Below are positions 16,276 to 24,636 of a stretch of DNA of 64,000 nucleotides, one piece after another. The notes beneath the pieces were generated by a model. It did no database searches. It was not told where the DNA came from and worked only from the letters and a program-made list of their open reading frames with translations. The first letter of the stretch is position 1. The number at the start of each line of letters is the position of its first letter. This stretch comes from Suilimivivens sp045586385 (GTDB taxonomy: Bacteria > Bacillota > Clostridia > Lachnospirales > Lachnospiraceae), in the NCBI GenBank assembly GCA_045586385.1, contig JAZNAE010000091.1, forward strand, positions 124,001-188,000, read 5' to 3'. The position numbers and the translations under genes are program-made.

Positions 16276-16893
16276 TTAATGAAAAACTCTGAAAACACCG
16301 AATACTTTGCCAATAATCTGGCAATCATCAACAATAATCGGATCCATGTCATCATTTTCCGGTTGAAGACGAATATGTCCGTCTTCTTTATAAAAAGTTT
16401 TAACAGTGGCAGAGTCATCGATTAATGCAACAATAATTTCGCCATTTCTTGCAGTATTACAGGAATTTACGAAAATCTGATCACCGCTAAAAATACCTGC
16501 ATTAATCATAGAATCACCTTTTACATTTAAAATAAATGATTCACCGCGGGGAACAAACTCCGCGGGAACTGGGAAGTAACTGTCAATATTTTCTTCTGCA
16601 AGAATCGGCTGCCCCGCAGCAACCTGACCAACTACCGGAAGGCTGACCATTTCCGTACGTACCATTTGAAAACTGTCATCACAAATTTCAATTGCCCTGG
16701 GCTTTGTAGGGTCACGCCTGATATAACCGTTCTTTTCTAAAGTTTCAAGATGAGAGTGAACAGAGGATGTAGATTTCAAATTTACAGCTTCACAGATTTC
16801 TCTTACAGCCGGCGGATAACCCCTTTTTAATATTTCTTCTTTTATATAATCTAATATTTCCTGCTGTTTTGTTGTTATTTTACCATATGCCAT
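16276..16893 (-). CDS. lexA: LexA repressor
   Basis: SOS repressor that self-cleaves when RecA filaments form. The 205-residue protein has an N-terminal winged helix (TTKQQEILDYIKEEILKRGYPPAVREIC, recognition helix near residue 40), the cleavage site VAAGQP (Ala-Gly bond near residue 90), the catalytic Ser in GDSMINAG and the catalytic Lys in ATVKTFY. ATG 16893 gives the standard start MAYGKITTKQQ and has GGAGG upstream. It is divergent from a LysM gene with LexA-type boxes between, so it probably represses itself and that gene. Confidence 0.95.
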   Translation of the reverse strand: MAYGKITTKQQEILDYIKEEILKRGYPPAVREICEAVNLKSTSSVHSHLETLEKNGYIRRDPTKPRAIEICDDSFQMVRTEMVSLPVVGQVAAGQPILAEENIDSYFPVPAEFVPRGESFILNVKGDSMINAGIFSGDQIFVNSCNTARNGEIIVALIDDSATVKTFYKEDGHIRLQPENDDMDPIIVDDCQIIGKVFGVFRVFH

Positions 16894-16926
16894 AAAAAAA
16901 CCTCCATTCAGAATTATTGTAAGTAA

Positions 16927-16955
16927 AGTATAACATACATTTTTTGCAAAAGCAA
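16927..16955 (-). promoter_or_regulatory. Candidate lexA promoter (TTGCTT-17-TATACT)
   Basis: On the minus strand TATACT (16932-16927) has TTGCTT (16955-16950) 17 bases upstream; the -35 box is weak. A LexA-like box lies just upstream. Confidence 0.5.
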
Positions 16956-16965
16956 ACATATATTC

Positions 16966-16979
16966 CAAATATTTGTTCG
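16966..16979 (-). promoter_or_regulatory. LexA-like box 1 (lexA side)
   Basis: Reads CGAACAAATATTTG on the minus strand: 8 of 10 fixed positions of the Gram-positive consensus CGAAC-N4-GTTCG, with one perfect half-site. It lies upstream of the candidate lexA -35 box. Confidence 0.5.
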
Positions 16980-16998
16980 ATTTTTTTATCAAAATATA

Positions 16999-17027
16999 TT
17001 GACAAGGGAATGTTTGTTCGATATAAT
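16999..17027 (+). promoter_or_regulatory. Consensus sigma-A promoter of the LysM gene
   Basis: TTGACA (16999-17004), 17-base spacer, TATAAT (17022-17027): a perfect match to the consensus. A LexA-like box fills the spacer, so LexA binding would shut out RNA polymerase. Confidence 0.85.
17007..17020 (+). promoter_or_regulatory. LexA-like box 2, between -35 and -10
   Basis: GGAATGTTTGTTCG: 8 of 10 fixed positions of CGAAC-N4-GTTCG. It fits exactly in the promoter spacer of the LysM gene. Confidence 0.6.
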
Positions 17028-17036
17028 CCAATATAT

Positions 17037-17050
17037 AGAACAGTTGTTCG
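17037..17050 (+). promoter_or_regulatory. LexA-like box 3, near the transcription start
   Basis: AGAACAGTTGTTCG: 9 of 10 fixed positions of the consensus, the best of the cluster, placed 10 bases after the -10 box. Confidence 0.75.
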
Positions 17051-17063
17051 CAACATTTGTTCT
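17050..17063 (+). promoter_or_regulatory. Weak LexA-like box 4
   Basis: GCAACATTTGTTCT: 7 of 10 fixed positions; directly next to box 3, so it could bind cooperatively or be a chance match. Confidence 0.35.
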
Positions 17064-17081
17064 GTTTGGGAGGAGTATCAT

Positions 17082-17453
17082 ATGAATTATCAGGTAAGCG
17101 AAAGAAGAATCAGAAACAATAAATTAAGAAGAAGACGTCAATTGCAAAATAATGTTATGAAATTTGTTTTAACACTCATGTTAATTTCCTGTTTATCCGT
17201 ATGTTTTTTTAGTTTTAAAACAAAAGCCCAGTCAAATGATGCTGAAATATCTTATAAATATTATAAAAGCATTTCCGTAAATACAGGAGATACCTTATGG
17301 GATTATGCGGCTGAATATGCAGATGAAGCATTTTATGATTCTTATGAAAGTTATATTAATGAAGTAATGAATATCAATGCATTATCCGATGACTCCATTA
17401 AATCCGGACAGTCAATTATAATTCCTTATTATAGCAATGAGTTTATAGGATAA
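17082..17453 (+). CDS. LysM-domain membrane protein, YneA-like SOS cell-division suppressor
   Basis: A 123-residue protein: basic cytosolic N-terminus (RRIRNNKLRRRRQLQNN), one TM helix (about 27-46) and an extracellular LysM-type peptidoglycan-binding domain (VNTGDTLWDYAAEYA to GQSIIIPYYS, about 65-118). This is the layout of B. subtilis YneA, which halts division during SOS. The context agrees: divergent from lexA, under a consensus promoter overlapped by LexA boxes. The ATG at 17082 follows GGGAGGAG. The YneA assignment rests on architecture and context, as YneA proteins diverge in sequence. Confidence 0.82.
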   Translation: MNYQVSERRIRNNKLRRRRQLQNNVMKFVLTLMLISCLSVCFFSFKTKAQSNDAEISYKYYKSISVNTGDTLWDYAAEYADEAFYDSYESYINEVMNINALSDDSIKSGQSIIIPYYSNEFIG

Positions 17454-17475
17454 TATTTGGGGAGAGTTTATTTAT

Positions 17476-17853
17476 ATGAGTAAAATAATCAGACTGAATT
17501 TAGATGCTCCCACTGCATCGAACTATGCATATTCCGAAATAGTGGAAGCTGGAGAGTGGGTATTTTTAAATTTTTGCGTGGGTAACGTTGGTGGCACAGT
17601 AGAAGAGCAAGTACATGGTGCCCTTGATAATATGTCTGCACGACTTGCTTTGGTAGGACTTACACTGGAGTCAGTTGTAAAAGTAGATGTTTTAATGAAA
17701 GACCCTTGGAATATTCCGACGATGGAAAAAGTTTTCTCTGAACGTTTTAAAGGCAAATATCCGGCCCGGAAAACGATTGCCACAGAATTTGCCCACAAGG
17801 GCGGCGAAAATGGCTTACAGATCCAAATAGACGCAATTGCATATAAAGGATAA
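17476..17853 (+). CDS. RidA family protein (reactive enamine/imine deaminase type)
   Basis: RidA proteins hydrolyse reactive enamine/imine intermediates from PLP enzymes. The 125-residue product keeps the core GNVGGTVEEQV, the trimer-pocket region LESVVKVDVLMKD, and the substrate-binding Arg in KYPARKTI (about residue 98). The C-terminal LQIQIDAIAY matches the usual VEIdaIA ending. It starts 22 bases after the LysM gene with no terminator between, so it is probably in the same LexA-controlled transcript. Confidence 0.85.
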   Translation: MSKIIRLNLDAPTASNYAYSEIVEAGEWVFLNFCVGNVGGTVEEQVHGALDNMSARLALVGLTLESVVKVDVLMKDPWNIPTMEKVFSERFKGKYPARKTIATEFAHKGGENGLQIQIDAIAYKG

Positions 17854-17885
17854 AGGTATCATTTTCAGATGCCTTTTATTTTTAT
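17852..17885 (+). terminator. Terminator after the RidA gene
   Basis: A 9-base stem with one G-U pair (17852-17860 with 17868-17876), 7-base loop and T-rich tail. Confidence 0.72.
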
Positions 17886-17897
17886 AATCATATCAAA

Positions 17898-18950
17898 TTA
17901 TTTTTCACGGAGCTTTACTGCCTTTGCTGCCATACGACGTCTACTGTCTTCCAGTGCTGCATAATGTTTTCTTGTGGTATTTACATCTTTATGTCCAAGT
18001 ACATCTGCTACCAGATATATATCACCGGTTTCCTGATAAAGTGTGGTGCCATATGTACTTCGAAGCTTATGCGGGGTGATTTTCTTTAAGTTTGTAACTG
18101 TTGAAGCATATTTTTTCACTAGGTTTTCTACAGCGCGCACCGTAATACGTCTGTTTTGAATGGATAAAAATAATGCATTTTCATGTCCCTCAAGTGGAAT
18201 GATATGATGCCTCTTTTCTAAGTAATCATGTAATGCTTCAGCAACTTCTTCTCCAAAATAAATAACCGTTTCATAGCCACCTTTTCTACGGATTTTTATG
18301 CCATTGTTTTTAAAATCAACATCATTAATATCAAGGCCGACACATTCGGAAACACGGATACCGGTTCCAAGCAGAAGAGTAAGAAGTGCAACATCTCTGA
18401 TTTTAGTCTTTCCGTGATATTTAAGCTGACTTTTAGTGAGTTTCGTTCCTTCCTCTACCTGATCAAGTAACATAGCCACTTCATCAACATCCAATCTGAT
18501 AATTTCTTTCTCGTGAAGCTTTGGAAGAGGCACAAGTGCTGCAGGATTTGTTTTAATTAACTCTGCACAAAAATAATAATTATAAAAACTCTTTAATGCA
18601 GAAAGTTTTCTCTTTTTTCCGCGTTCATTATTTGTATATTCTTTGCCATCTTTTGAATAGAATGTAATATAATCCAAATATTCTTCTATATCTTCCCTGG
18701 TAATCTGATCTAACAACGTAATAGGGAATTCTTCAATCTTCATTTTAGAACACACACTGTTATGCCCATGCATAAATTCAAAAAAGACCCGCAAATCATA
18801 TGCATATGCCAATCGTGTCCTGGATGAGGTATATTCCTGTATTCCTCTAAAAAACTGTTTGCAAAAGGAGGGAAGAGTACTTAATACTTCTCTCATTCGC
18901 ATAGTATTGATATTATTTTGTTCATCATGATAATTTTTACTGTTTTCCAA
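17898..18950 (-). CDS. Tyrosine recombinase (XerC/XerD-like)
   Basis: Site-specific tyrosine recombinase of about 350 residues. The SAM-like core-binding domain forms the N-terminal 150 residues. The catalytic set is complete: Arg in GTGIRVSE, HxxR in HKLRSTYG, His in LGHKDVNTT and Tyr in RKHYAAL. The start is uncertain: the frame opens at a TTG at 18980 inside the previous gene, but TTG 18950 has a GGAGTG site 8-10 bases upstream and I prefer it. No phage or integron genes are near and it overlaps or abuts a TtcA-like gene, so it looks like a chromosomal Xer-type enzyme, not a mobile integrase. Confidence 0.82.
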   Translation of the reverse strand: MENSKNYHDEQNNINTMRMREVLSTLPSFCKQFFRGIQEYTSSRTRLAYAYDLRVFFEFMHGHNSVCSKMKIEEFPITLLDQITREDIEEYLDYITFYSKDGKEYTNNERGKKRKLSALKSFYNYYFCAELIKTNPAALVPLPKLHEKEIIRLDVDEVAMLLDQVEEGTKLTKSQLKYHGKTKIRDVALLTLLLGTGIRVSECVGLDINDVDFKNNGIKIRRKGGYETVIYFGEEVAEALHDYLEKRHHIIPLEGHENALFLSIQNRRITVRAVENLVKKYASTVTNLKKITPHKLRSTYGTTLYQETGDIYLVADVLGHKDVNTTRKHYAALEDSRRRMAAKAVKLREK

Positions 18951-18957
18951 TTGTAAT

Positions 18958-19674
18958 TCACTCCAATGTATATCGATCAATTCCAGTTTGTATGGCTGTA
19001 AACATTCTTTCTTTTACACCCGGATTTTCCAAATTCAATTGCCTTAAAAGCTGTTTAATATATTCACGTTTTGTATGTCCGTCTGCCGGACAAGGACTTT
19101 TAACAACAGGTATTTCATATTTATTTATAAATCCGATTACATCTGCCTCCTGCATGTACATAAGCGGTCTAATAACAGTTAAGTCCATTCTGTCAAGATA
19201 GGTAACAGGAGAGAAGGTATGAAATCTGCCTTCATAAATGAGCGACATAAGCATTGTCTCGACCACATCATCTTTGTGATGTGCATACGCAACTTTATTA
19301 CAACCTGCTGCTTTAATCACTTCATTTAATGCACCTTTTCTCATTTTAGCACACAATGAGCACGGATTACTTTCTTTTCTTTGATTAAAAATGACATCTG
19401 CAATGTCTGTTGTTACAATGGTATAAGGAATTTCAAGTTCTGAACATATTTCTTTAATTTTTTCCAAATTCAAATTGTCAAACCCCAGATCAACAGTCAC
19501 CGCATGGAGTGTAAATGGGATAGGATAGAAGCGTTTGAGTCCATGAAGTCCGTATAATAACGTAAGACTATCTTTTCCTCCGGAAATCCCAACTGCAATA
19601 TGGTCATTTTCTTCAATCATATGATAGTCATCTACTGCACGTCTAATATAGCTTAACACTTGTTGTAATTTCAT
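18958..19674 (-). CDS. ttcA: TtcA-like tRNA 2-thiocytidine synthetase (PP-loop ATPase)
   Basis: TtcA activates C32 of tRNA with ATP and adds sulfur using an Fe-S cluster. The 238-residue protein has the PP-loop SGGKDSL (about residues 30-36), the CSLCAKMRKG pair of cysteines (about 106-115), the YAHHKDDVVET segment and a further Cys in KSPCPADGHTKRE (about 197), which together match the three TtcA cluster cysteines. It is shorter than the E. coli enzyme. TtcA versus another PP-loop sulfurtransferase cannot be fully settled. It lies just upstream of the recombinase gene. Confidence 0.8.
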   Translation of the reverse strand: MKLQQVLSYIRRAVDDYHMIEENDHIAVGISGGKDSLTLLYGLHGLKRFYPIPFTLHAVTVDLGFDNLNLEKIKEICSELEIPYTIVTTDIADVIFNQRKESNPCSLCAKMRKGALNEVIKAAGCNKVAYAHHKDDVVETMLMSLIYEGRFHTFSPVTYLDRMDLTVIRPLMYMQEADVIGFINKYEIPVVKSPCPADGHTKREYIKQLLRQLNLENPGVKERMFTAIQTGIDRYTLE

Positions 19675-19690
19675 AATTCCTCCGAAACAG

Positions 19691-19717
19691 ATGATAAAAT
19701 CATATTAATTTTATCAT
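19691..19717. promoter_or_regulatory. Perfect 10-base inverted repeat between divergent genes, possible operator
   Basis: ATGATAAAAT (19691-19700) and ATTTTATCAT (19708-19717) form a perfect inverted repeat with a 7-base spacer, directly before the TtcA-like gene and about 100 bases before the divergent permease gene. A TATACT box (19758-19763) lies downstream for the permease but with no good -35. No T-run follows, so an operator is likelier than a terminator. Confidence 0.4.
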
Positions 19718-19816
19718 ATTTATGAAATATTCCATAGTATCTTTGTTTAAAAAATGATATACTAAATTATATATTTTTATCTAAATTTCTACAATAGATA
19801 TAAGGGGTTATACATC

Positions 19817-21172
19817 ATGAAATTTAATATCGAAAAAAAATACATTATAATTGGGGTAATATCTTTTCTTGTCATTGCTGCATCCATATGTTTTTACTAC
19901 ATTATTTTCCATGCAGAGAGTTTTTCAGACAAGGTTGGCGCCTTTTATGTTATTGCAAGTCCTGTTGTTTACGGTATTATCGTAGCATATTTACTGACCC
20001 CGATTGTCAATTTTTTTGAGAAAAAATTTCTTATTACATTGTTTAGTGCAAAAAGTTCTATGACCGCAAATAAGAAAAAATACATGCGAATGACATCAGT
20101 TACGTTGACATTAATCATCGTATTTTTGTTTTTATATGCATTTTTCTCGATCTTAATTCCAAATATTATAACCAGTATCAAAAATATCTCTACAAAAGTC
20201 CCCGGATATGTACAGAACTTAAATTATTGGAGTAATAAATTCTTAAACGATAATCCTTCAATTGAAAAAGTAGCTTTACAAATAGTGGATTTATATTCTG
20301 AAGAGTTTAATAATTACTTAAATAACAGTATTATACCGCAAATGGAATCTTTATTAAAAACGGTATCATTAAGTCTACTTAGTGTTTTAAAATCTCTTTG
20401 GAATCTGATTATAGGGCTTGTCATTTCCATTTATGTTTTATTCAGTAAGGAAACCTTTTCCTGTCAATCAAAAAAAATAGCCTATGCATTATTTTCAACA
20501 AAAAATGCAAACCAAATAATCAGCGACACACGCTTTGTCAGCGAAACTTTTATCGGTTTTATCAGCGGAAAAATAATTGATTCATTTATTATCGGCTGTA
20601 TTTGTTTTGCCGGTACAAACATATTACAGTTACCATACCCCCTATTGATTAGTGTTATTATCGGTATAACCAATGTAATCCCATTTTTCGGTCCATATCT
20701 GGGAGCAATTCCGTGTGCACTTTTAATTTTTATGGAAAATCCGATTCAAAGTTTGTATTTTATTATTTTTATTTTCTTACTGCAACAGCTTGATGGTAAT
20801 GTTATTGGTCCAAAAATTTTAGGAGAATCCACCGGTTTATCAGGATTTTGGGTTATCTTTTCCATCACCATATTCGGTGGTTGGTTAGGCGTTCCGGGCA
20901 TGATTATTGGTGTACCTTTTTTTGCGGTTGTATATGCAATGATTAAACGCTACACTGAGAAAAAACTTAAAAAACGTGGTCTTCCAATATCTACTCAAAA
21001 TTATTTAAATGTTAAAAAAATTGACGAAAATAATGTTTTAATACACCGGAATATAAATGATAACAAAAAATTCTTTTCTTTTTCATTTATCAAGAAAAAG
21101 AAAGCAATGGAAAATAACGAAGAATCTAACTTAACATCTATTTCCGAGGACGTTTCCCATAAGGAGCAGTAG
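19817..21172 (+). CDS. AI-2E (PerM/YdiK) family transporter
   Basis: A 451-residue polytopic membrane protein of the AI-2E/PerM family: TM helices near residues 9-28, 40-62, 88-113, then a large extramembrane segment (115-190), then four to five helices including the LLISVIIGITNVIPFFGPYLGAIP family motif near residue 282 and GGWLGVPGMIIGVPFFAVVYA near 355. The last 80 residues are charged and cytosolic. Substrates vary across the family (signals, ions, glycolipid precursors), so none is assigned. Confidence 0.87.
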   Translation: MKFNIEKKYIIIGVISFLVIAASICFYYIIFHAESFSDKVGAFYVIASPVVYGIIVAYLLTPIVNFFEKKFLITLFSAKSSMTANKKKYMRMTSVTLTLIIVFLFLYAFFSILIPNIITSIKNISTKVPGYVQNLNYWSNKFLNDNPSIEKVALQIVDLYSEEFNNYLNNSIIPQMESLLKTVSLSLLSVLKSLWNLIIGLVISIYVLFSKETFSCQSKKIAYALFSTKNANQIISDTRFVSETFIGFISGKIIDSFIIGCICFAGTNILQLPYPLLISVIIGITNVIPFFGPYLGAIPCALLIFMENPIQSLYFIIFIFLLQQLDGNVIGPKILGESTGLSGFWVIFSITIFGGWLGVPGMIIGVPFFAVVYAMIKRYTEKKLKKRGLPISTQNYLNVKKIDENNVLIHRNINDNKKFFSFSFIKKKKAMENNEESNLTSISEDVSHKEQ

Positions 21173-21177
21173 TAGCA

Positions 21178-21630
21178 ATGAAATTTATAATACAACGTGT
21201 AAACAAAGCATCTGTCTGTGTTGATCAAAATATTGTAGGAGAAATTAATCAAGGCTTTGTTGTCTTAGTAGGTATAAGCGATACAGATACACATGAAATT
21301 GCAGATAAAATGGTATCTAAATTACTAAAATTAAGGATTTTCGAAGATGAAAACGGCAAAACAAATTTAGATATTAAATCCACAAACGGCGAATTGTTAA
21401 TCATTTCACAATTCACATTATATGCGGATTGCCGCAAAGGGAATCGTCCATCATTTACCAATGCAGGCAGCCCCAAACTTGCAAATGAATTATATGAGTA
21501 TATTATCTGTAAATGCCGCGAAGAGATAGACTGCGTTAATCATGGTGTTTTTGGCGCACATATGCTTGTTTCTTTAGAAAATAACGGCCCATTTACCATA
21601 ATATTAGATTCTGATGAAATACTAAAATAA
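21178..21630 (+). CDS. dtd: D-aminoacyl-tRNA deacylase Dtd
   Basis: Proofreads D-amino acids wrongly attached to tRNA. The 150-residue protein shows the family pattern: FIIQRVNKASVCVD at the start, the catalytic QFTLYADCRKGNRPSF block near residue 79 (SQFTL motif) and the GxP-like motif region near the C-terminus, read NGPFTIILDS here. It lies five bases after the permease gene, so the two are probably co-transcribed. RBS AAGGAG. Confidence 0.93.
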   Translation: MKFIIQRVNKASVCVDQNIVGEINQGFVVLVGISDTDTHEIADKMVSKLLKLRIFEDENGKTNLDIKSTNGELLIISQFTLYADCRKGNRPSFTNAGSPKLANELYEYIICKCREEIDCVNHGVFGAHMLVSLENNGPFTIILDSDEILK

Positions 21631-21655
21631 GGCAATATAACGGGGTTATCATAAT

Positions 21656-21892
21656 ATGAAAATGATGATATTTTTAATCTTTGCTTTTTTAATAATCGTT
21701 TACATATATACCTTTGTTAAAATTCGTAAAAATAGACGTAGAAATGCTAAAAGTACAGTCTTAGAATTTAATCAAAAATATCACAACAAAAAAAATCAAA
21801 ATAAATCAGAAAAACAACCGGATTTAAATTATAAGAAATATATTACAAAATATAATAGTTCTGTTGATTACATCAGTAAAGACGATTTATAA
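21656..21892 (+). CDS. hypothetical small membrane protein
   Basis: Unrecognised 78-residue protein: one N-terminal TM helix (about residues 3-20) then a strongly basic, Lys/Asn-rich cytosolic tail. It starts 25 bases after dtd, with a weak GGGG ribosome site, and is followed by a bidirectional terminator. Base composition is very AT-rich. Could be a membrane anchor or adaptor; no function can be given. Confidence 0.55.
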   Translation: MKMMIFLIFAFLIIVYIYTFVKIRKNRRRNAKSTVLEFNQKYHNKKNQNKSEKQPDLNYKKYITKYNSSVDYISKDDL

Positions 21893-22027
21893 AAATACGC
21901 AAGTTGACATAAAAAAATTACGTAAACCGCTTATAACTGTTCGTTAAACTTGTGTTTTGCGAATAGTTGTTTTTATGTTTTTAAATATTTACAATGCTAC
22001 TTTTTTTATTTTTAGCGCAAAAAAACA

Positions 22028-22061
22028 GAACCTTTCATTAATTTTTGAAAGGTTCCTTTTT
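22028..22061. terminator. Bidirectional terminator between convergent genes
   Basis: A perfect 10-base stem (22028-22037 with 22046-22055), T-run on the + strand and A-run (giving T's) on the - side. It ends the dtd transcript and the cytidylate-kinase-like transcript. The rest of the 200-base gap is AT-rich and holds nothing else I can name. Confidence 0.82.
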
Positions 22062-22093
22062 CATTTAACTCATTAAATATTTAAAACACATAA

Positions 22094-22720
22094 TTATTTG
22101 TTTATATTTTCAAAATCCTCAATATACTGAATAATCAGTTTCGCGGTTCCTTCAACGCCAAGAACACTACTGTTAATACAAAGATCGTAGCTATCGGCAC
22201 GTCCCCATTTCTTAGAAGAATAATAATTATAGTAACTCTGACGCTGTTTATCCTTCTTATTACACATATCACGTGCTTTGGAAGCATCTACACTGTATTT
22301 CTCCATGATACGCTTCACTTTAGTATCTTCATCGCCATATATGAATATATGTACGCAATTCTTTGCATCATTTAATGCATAATCTGCACAACGTCCTACT
22401 ATCACACAAGGACCTTCGCTTGCAATCTTTTTAATGGTATCAAACTGTGCCAGAAAAACCTTATGACTGATTGGCATATCCACAAAATGTGATGCATTAT
22501 ATCCAAAAGAATATGTATCCATAACAAGATTATAAAGAAACGAACTCGTCGGTCTTTCATCATGATTTTCTAACATTTCTTCACAAAAACCACTCTCCTT
22601 CGCTGCCCTGGAAAGAAGTTCTTTATCATAACATTCTATTCCAAAATATGCTGCTACCTTCTGTCCAATTTCTCTTCCTGCAGAACCAAATTGTCTTCCG
22701 ATTGTAATAACTGTATTCAT
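22094..22720 (-). CDS. Cytidylate kinase-like family protein
   Basis: A 208-residue P-loop protein of the cytidylate-kinase-like family: ITIGRQFGSAGREIG near the start is a Walker A variant (GxxGSxGrEI), followed by CYDKELL, the GPCVIVGRCADYAL strand near residue 100 and the DKQRQSYYNYYSSKKWG lid near 160. Such proteins are common in gut Clostridia; the natural substrate is unproven and it is not a replacement for Cmk as far as sequence shows. AGGAGG site before the ATG. Confidence 0.85.
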   Translation of the reverse strand: MNTVITIGRQFGSAGREIGQKVAAYFGIECYDKELLSRAAKESGFCEEMLENHDERPTSSFLYNLVMDTYSFGYNASHFVDMPISHKVFLAQFDTIKKIASEGPCVIVGRCADYALNDAKNCVHIFIYGDEDTKVKRIMEKYSVDASKARDMCNKKDKQRQSYYNYYSSKKWGRADSYDLCINSSVLGVEGTAKLIIQYIEDFENINK

Positions 22721-22845
22721 AAATGTGGCCTCCTTTTGTATGCAAATAAAACATATTTTTTTCTATAAATATTATGTTTTATTTAGTTATATTATAACAA
22801 AAACAAGGCAGAAATACAATCACTGCCTAAACATCTCATTATAAC

Positions 22846-22877
22846 AAAAAAGGCATAGGAACTTATTCCTACGCCTT
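22846..22877 (-). terminator. Terminator of the CstA gene
   Basis: A 12-base stem (22850-22861 with 22866-22877), with one G-U pair when read on the minus strand, followed by six T on that strand. Confidence 0.82.
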
Positions 22878-22907
22878 TTATTATATAATTTTAGAGAAAA
22901 TTATAAT

Positions 22908-24608
22908 TTATTTTTTCTTTTTCATCTGAGCCATGAATGTCTGAACACCTTCAATAACTAAGATAACTGCAAGAATAGACATTGCTGCTGCAAATAACAA
23001 CTGGAACCAATCTCCCCATGCTGCTGTACCAGCTGCAACTGCTTTCACTTTACCAATCATAGTAATTACTAAACTTGTAAGTGTAGCTGCAAGCATAAAG
23101 ATCATAGGAATAAAGAACATTTTGTTATTCTTACCAACATTACCAAGCCAAGCAGCGATTGCCATAAGTGCAATACCTGCAAGTAACTGGTTTGCCGCAC
23201 CAAATAATCCCCAAATCTGGGAAAGCTGTAATCCACCAAGGATACAACCGATTACTACCATTAATGTGGTGCCAAATAACGGATGTGCCAAAACTTTACG
23301 AACACCTGTTGCATCTTTGTATGTCTTTTCTTCTTCTTTTAAGAATAACTCAGAGAACATAAAGCGGCTTAAACGTGTACCGGTATCTAAGCTTGTAAGT
23401 GCAAATACAGATACTGCCAAAGTTAATAACGCATAGATAGTACCATAAACACTGGATGTTTCTGTTCCAAACATGGAACCGATACCTGCTGCAAAAGCAA
23501 CTGCAGGTGAACCAAATTCTCCTGCTGTATATTTTCCAAATACCATACCTACAGCAATCAACGCAATAATACCTAAAGCAGATTCGATTAACATGGAACC
23601 ATAACCGATGGGTTTTGCATGTTTTTCAGTTGCTAACTGCTTAGAAGAAGTACCTGTAGAAATTAAGCTGTGGAAACCTGAACATGCACCACATGCTACT
23701 GTAATAAACAATGCCGGGAACATAGGTCCTACTGCTGTACTCCAGCCTGTAAATGCAGGAATCTCAAATGTAACGTTTCCTGTAAATGCAGAGAAGATAA
23801 TACCTAATATTGCAAGGATAATCATTGCATAAAGAAGGAAACTGGATAAATAATCACGAGGCTGTAATAAAATCCAAACAGGTACTAAGGATGCAATTGT
23901 AATGTATGCGCCGATGAAAATAATCCATGCTGTACGTCCCATTGCAAAACCGAAGTTAAGACCGATAACAACGGAAAGAATAATTCCGATAATACCGATA
24001 ATGGTTGCCGGAATGGTCTTAACACCGAAACGGTTTGTCATAATACCATAAATAATAGCCAAAACAATAAACAACAAAGAAATCATTGCTGTTGTCTGGT
24101 TACCTGTAGGATTACTTACGATACCGAAGCCGCCTTCTTTCGTAAAGAATGTACCTGCAACTACATTTACAAAGGATGCAATTACAAGAATCAGTACGAG
24201 TAATGCAAAAATGATGAATAATTTCTTTGCTCTTGAACCCATAGATGATTCAATGATTTCACCAACAGACTTTCCTTCGTGACGAACGGATGCGAATAAT
24301 GAACCAAAATCCTGAAGACCACCAAAGAAAATACCACCGATGATACACCATAAAAATACAGGAACCCAACCAAATACTGATGCCTGAATAGGACCATTAA
24401 TAGGACCTGCACCGGCAATTGATGAGAAATGATGTCCAAGTAAAACTGCAGGCTTAGCAGCTACATAATCAACACCATCTTCCATTTCAATTGCAGGAGT
24501 TTTTCTTGTGGGATCAATACCCCACTGTTTTGCCAGCCATGAACCATAAAAAACATATCCACAAACAAGCAAAACAATTGCTGCGAGAATGATTAATAAT
24601 GCTGTCAT
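22908..24608 (-). CDS. cstA: CstA family carbon-starvation / peptide or pyruvate transporter
   Basis: Polytopic membrane protein of 566 residues with about 15 TM helices. Family marks: the DGVDYVAAKPAVLLGHHFSSIAGAGPI block near residue 45 and FWCIIGGIFFGGLQDFGSL near 85, then SGFHSLISTGTSSKQLA near 318. E. coli relatives import pyruvate (BtsT) or peptides (CstA). ATG 24608 was chosen as GGAGGAG lies just upstream; an in-frame ATG at 24626 overlaps that site. A small unknown gene ends 28 bases upstream on the same strand. Confidence 0.9.
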   Translation of the reverse strand: MTALLIILAAIVLLVCGYVFYGSWLAKQWGIDPTRKTPAIEMEDGVDYVAAKPAVLLGHHFSSIAGAGPINGPIQASVFGWVPVFLWCIIGGIFFGGLQDFGSLFASVRHEGKSVGEIIESSMGSRAKKLFIIFALLVLILVIASFVNVVAGTFFTKEGGFGIVSNPTGNQTTAMISLLFIVLAIIYGIMTNRFGVKTIPATIIGIIGIILSVVIGLNFGFAMGRTAWIIFIGAYITIASLVPVWILLQPRDYLSSFLLYAMIILAILGIIFSAFTGNVTFEIPAFTGWSTAVGPMFPALFITVACGACSGFHSLISTGTSSKQLATEKHAKPIGYGSMLIESALGIIALIAVGMVFGKYTAGEFGSPAVAFAAGIGSMFGTETSSVYGTIYALLTLAVSVFALTSLDTGTRLSRFMFSELFLKEEEKTYKDATGVRKVLAHPLFGTTLMVVIGCILGGLQLSQIWGLFGAANQLLAGIALMAIAAWLGNVGKNNKMFFIPMIFMLAATLTSLVITMIGKVKAVAAGTAAWGDWFQLLFAAAMSILAVILVIEGVQTFMAQMKKKK

Positions 24609-24636
24609 TTTCTCTTTCTCCTCCATATAAGTATAA

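Noticed and set aside
17898..18980. Prophage or integron integrase
   Set aside because: The recombinase has no att repeats, tRNA target or phage genes around it and is packed with housekeeping genes; a chromosomal Xer-type role fits better.
21893..22027. Small RNA or promoter with TTGACA at 21904
   Set aside because: No -10 box at suitable spacing and no stable fold apart from the terminator; AT-rich spacer only.
22812..22830. Short inverted repeat AGGCAG/CTGCCT before the cytidylate-kinase-like gene
   Set aside because: Only six bases per arm and no T-run; probably chance.
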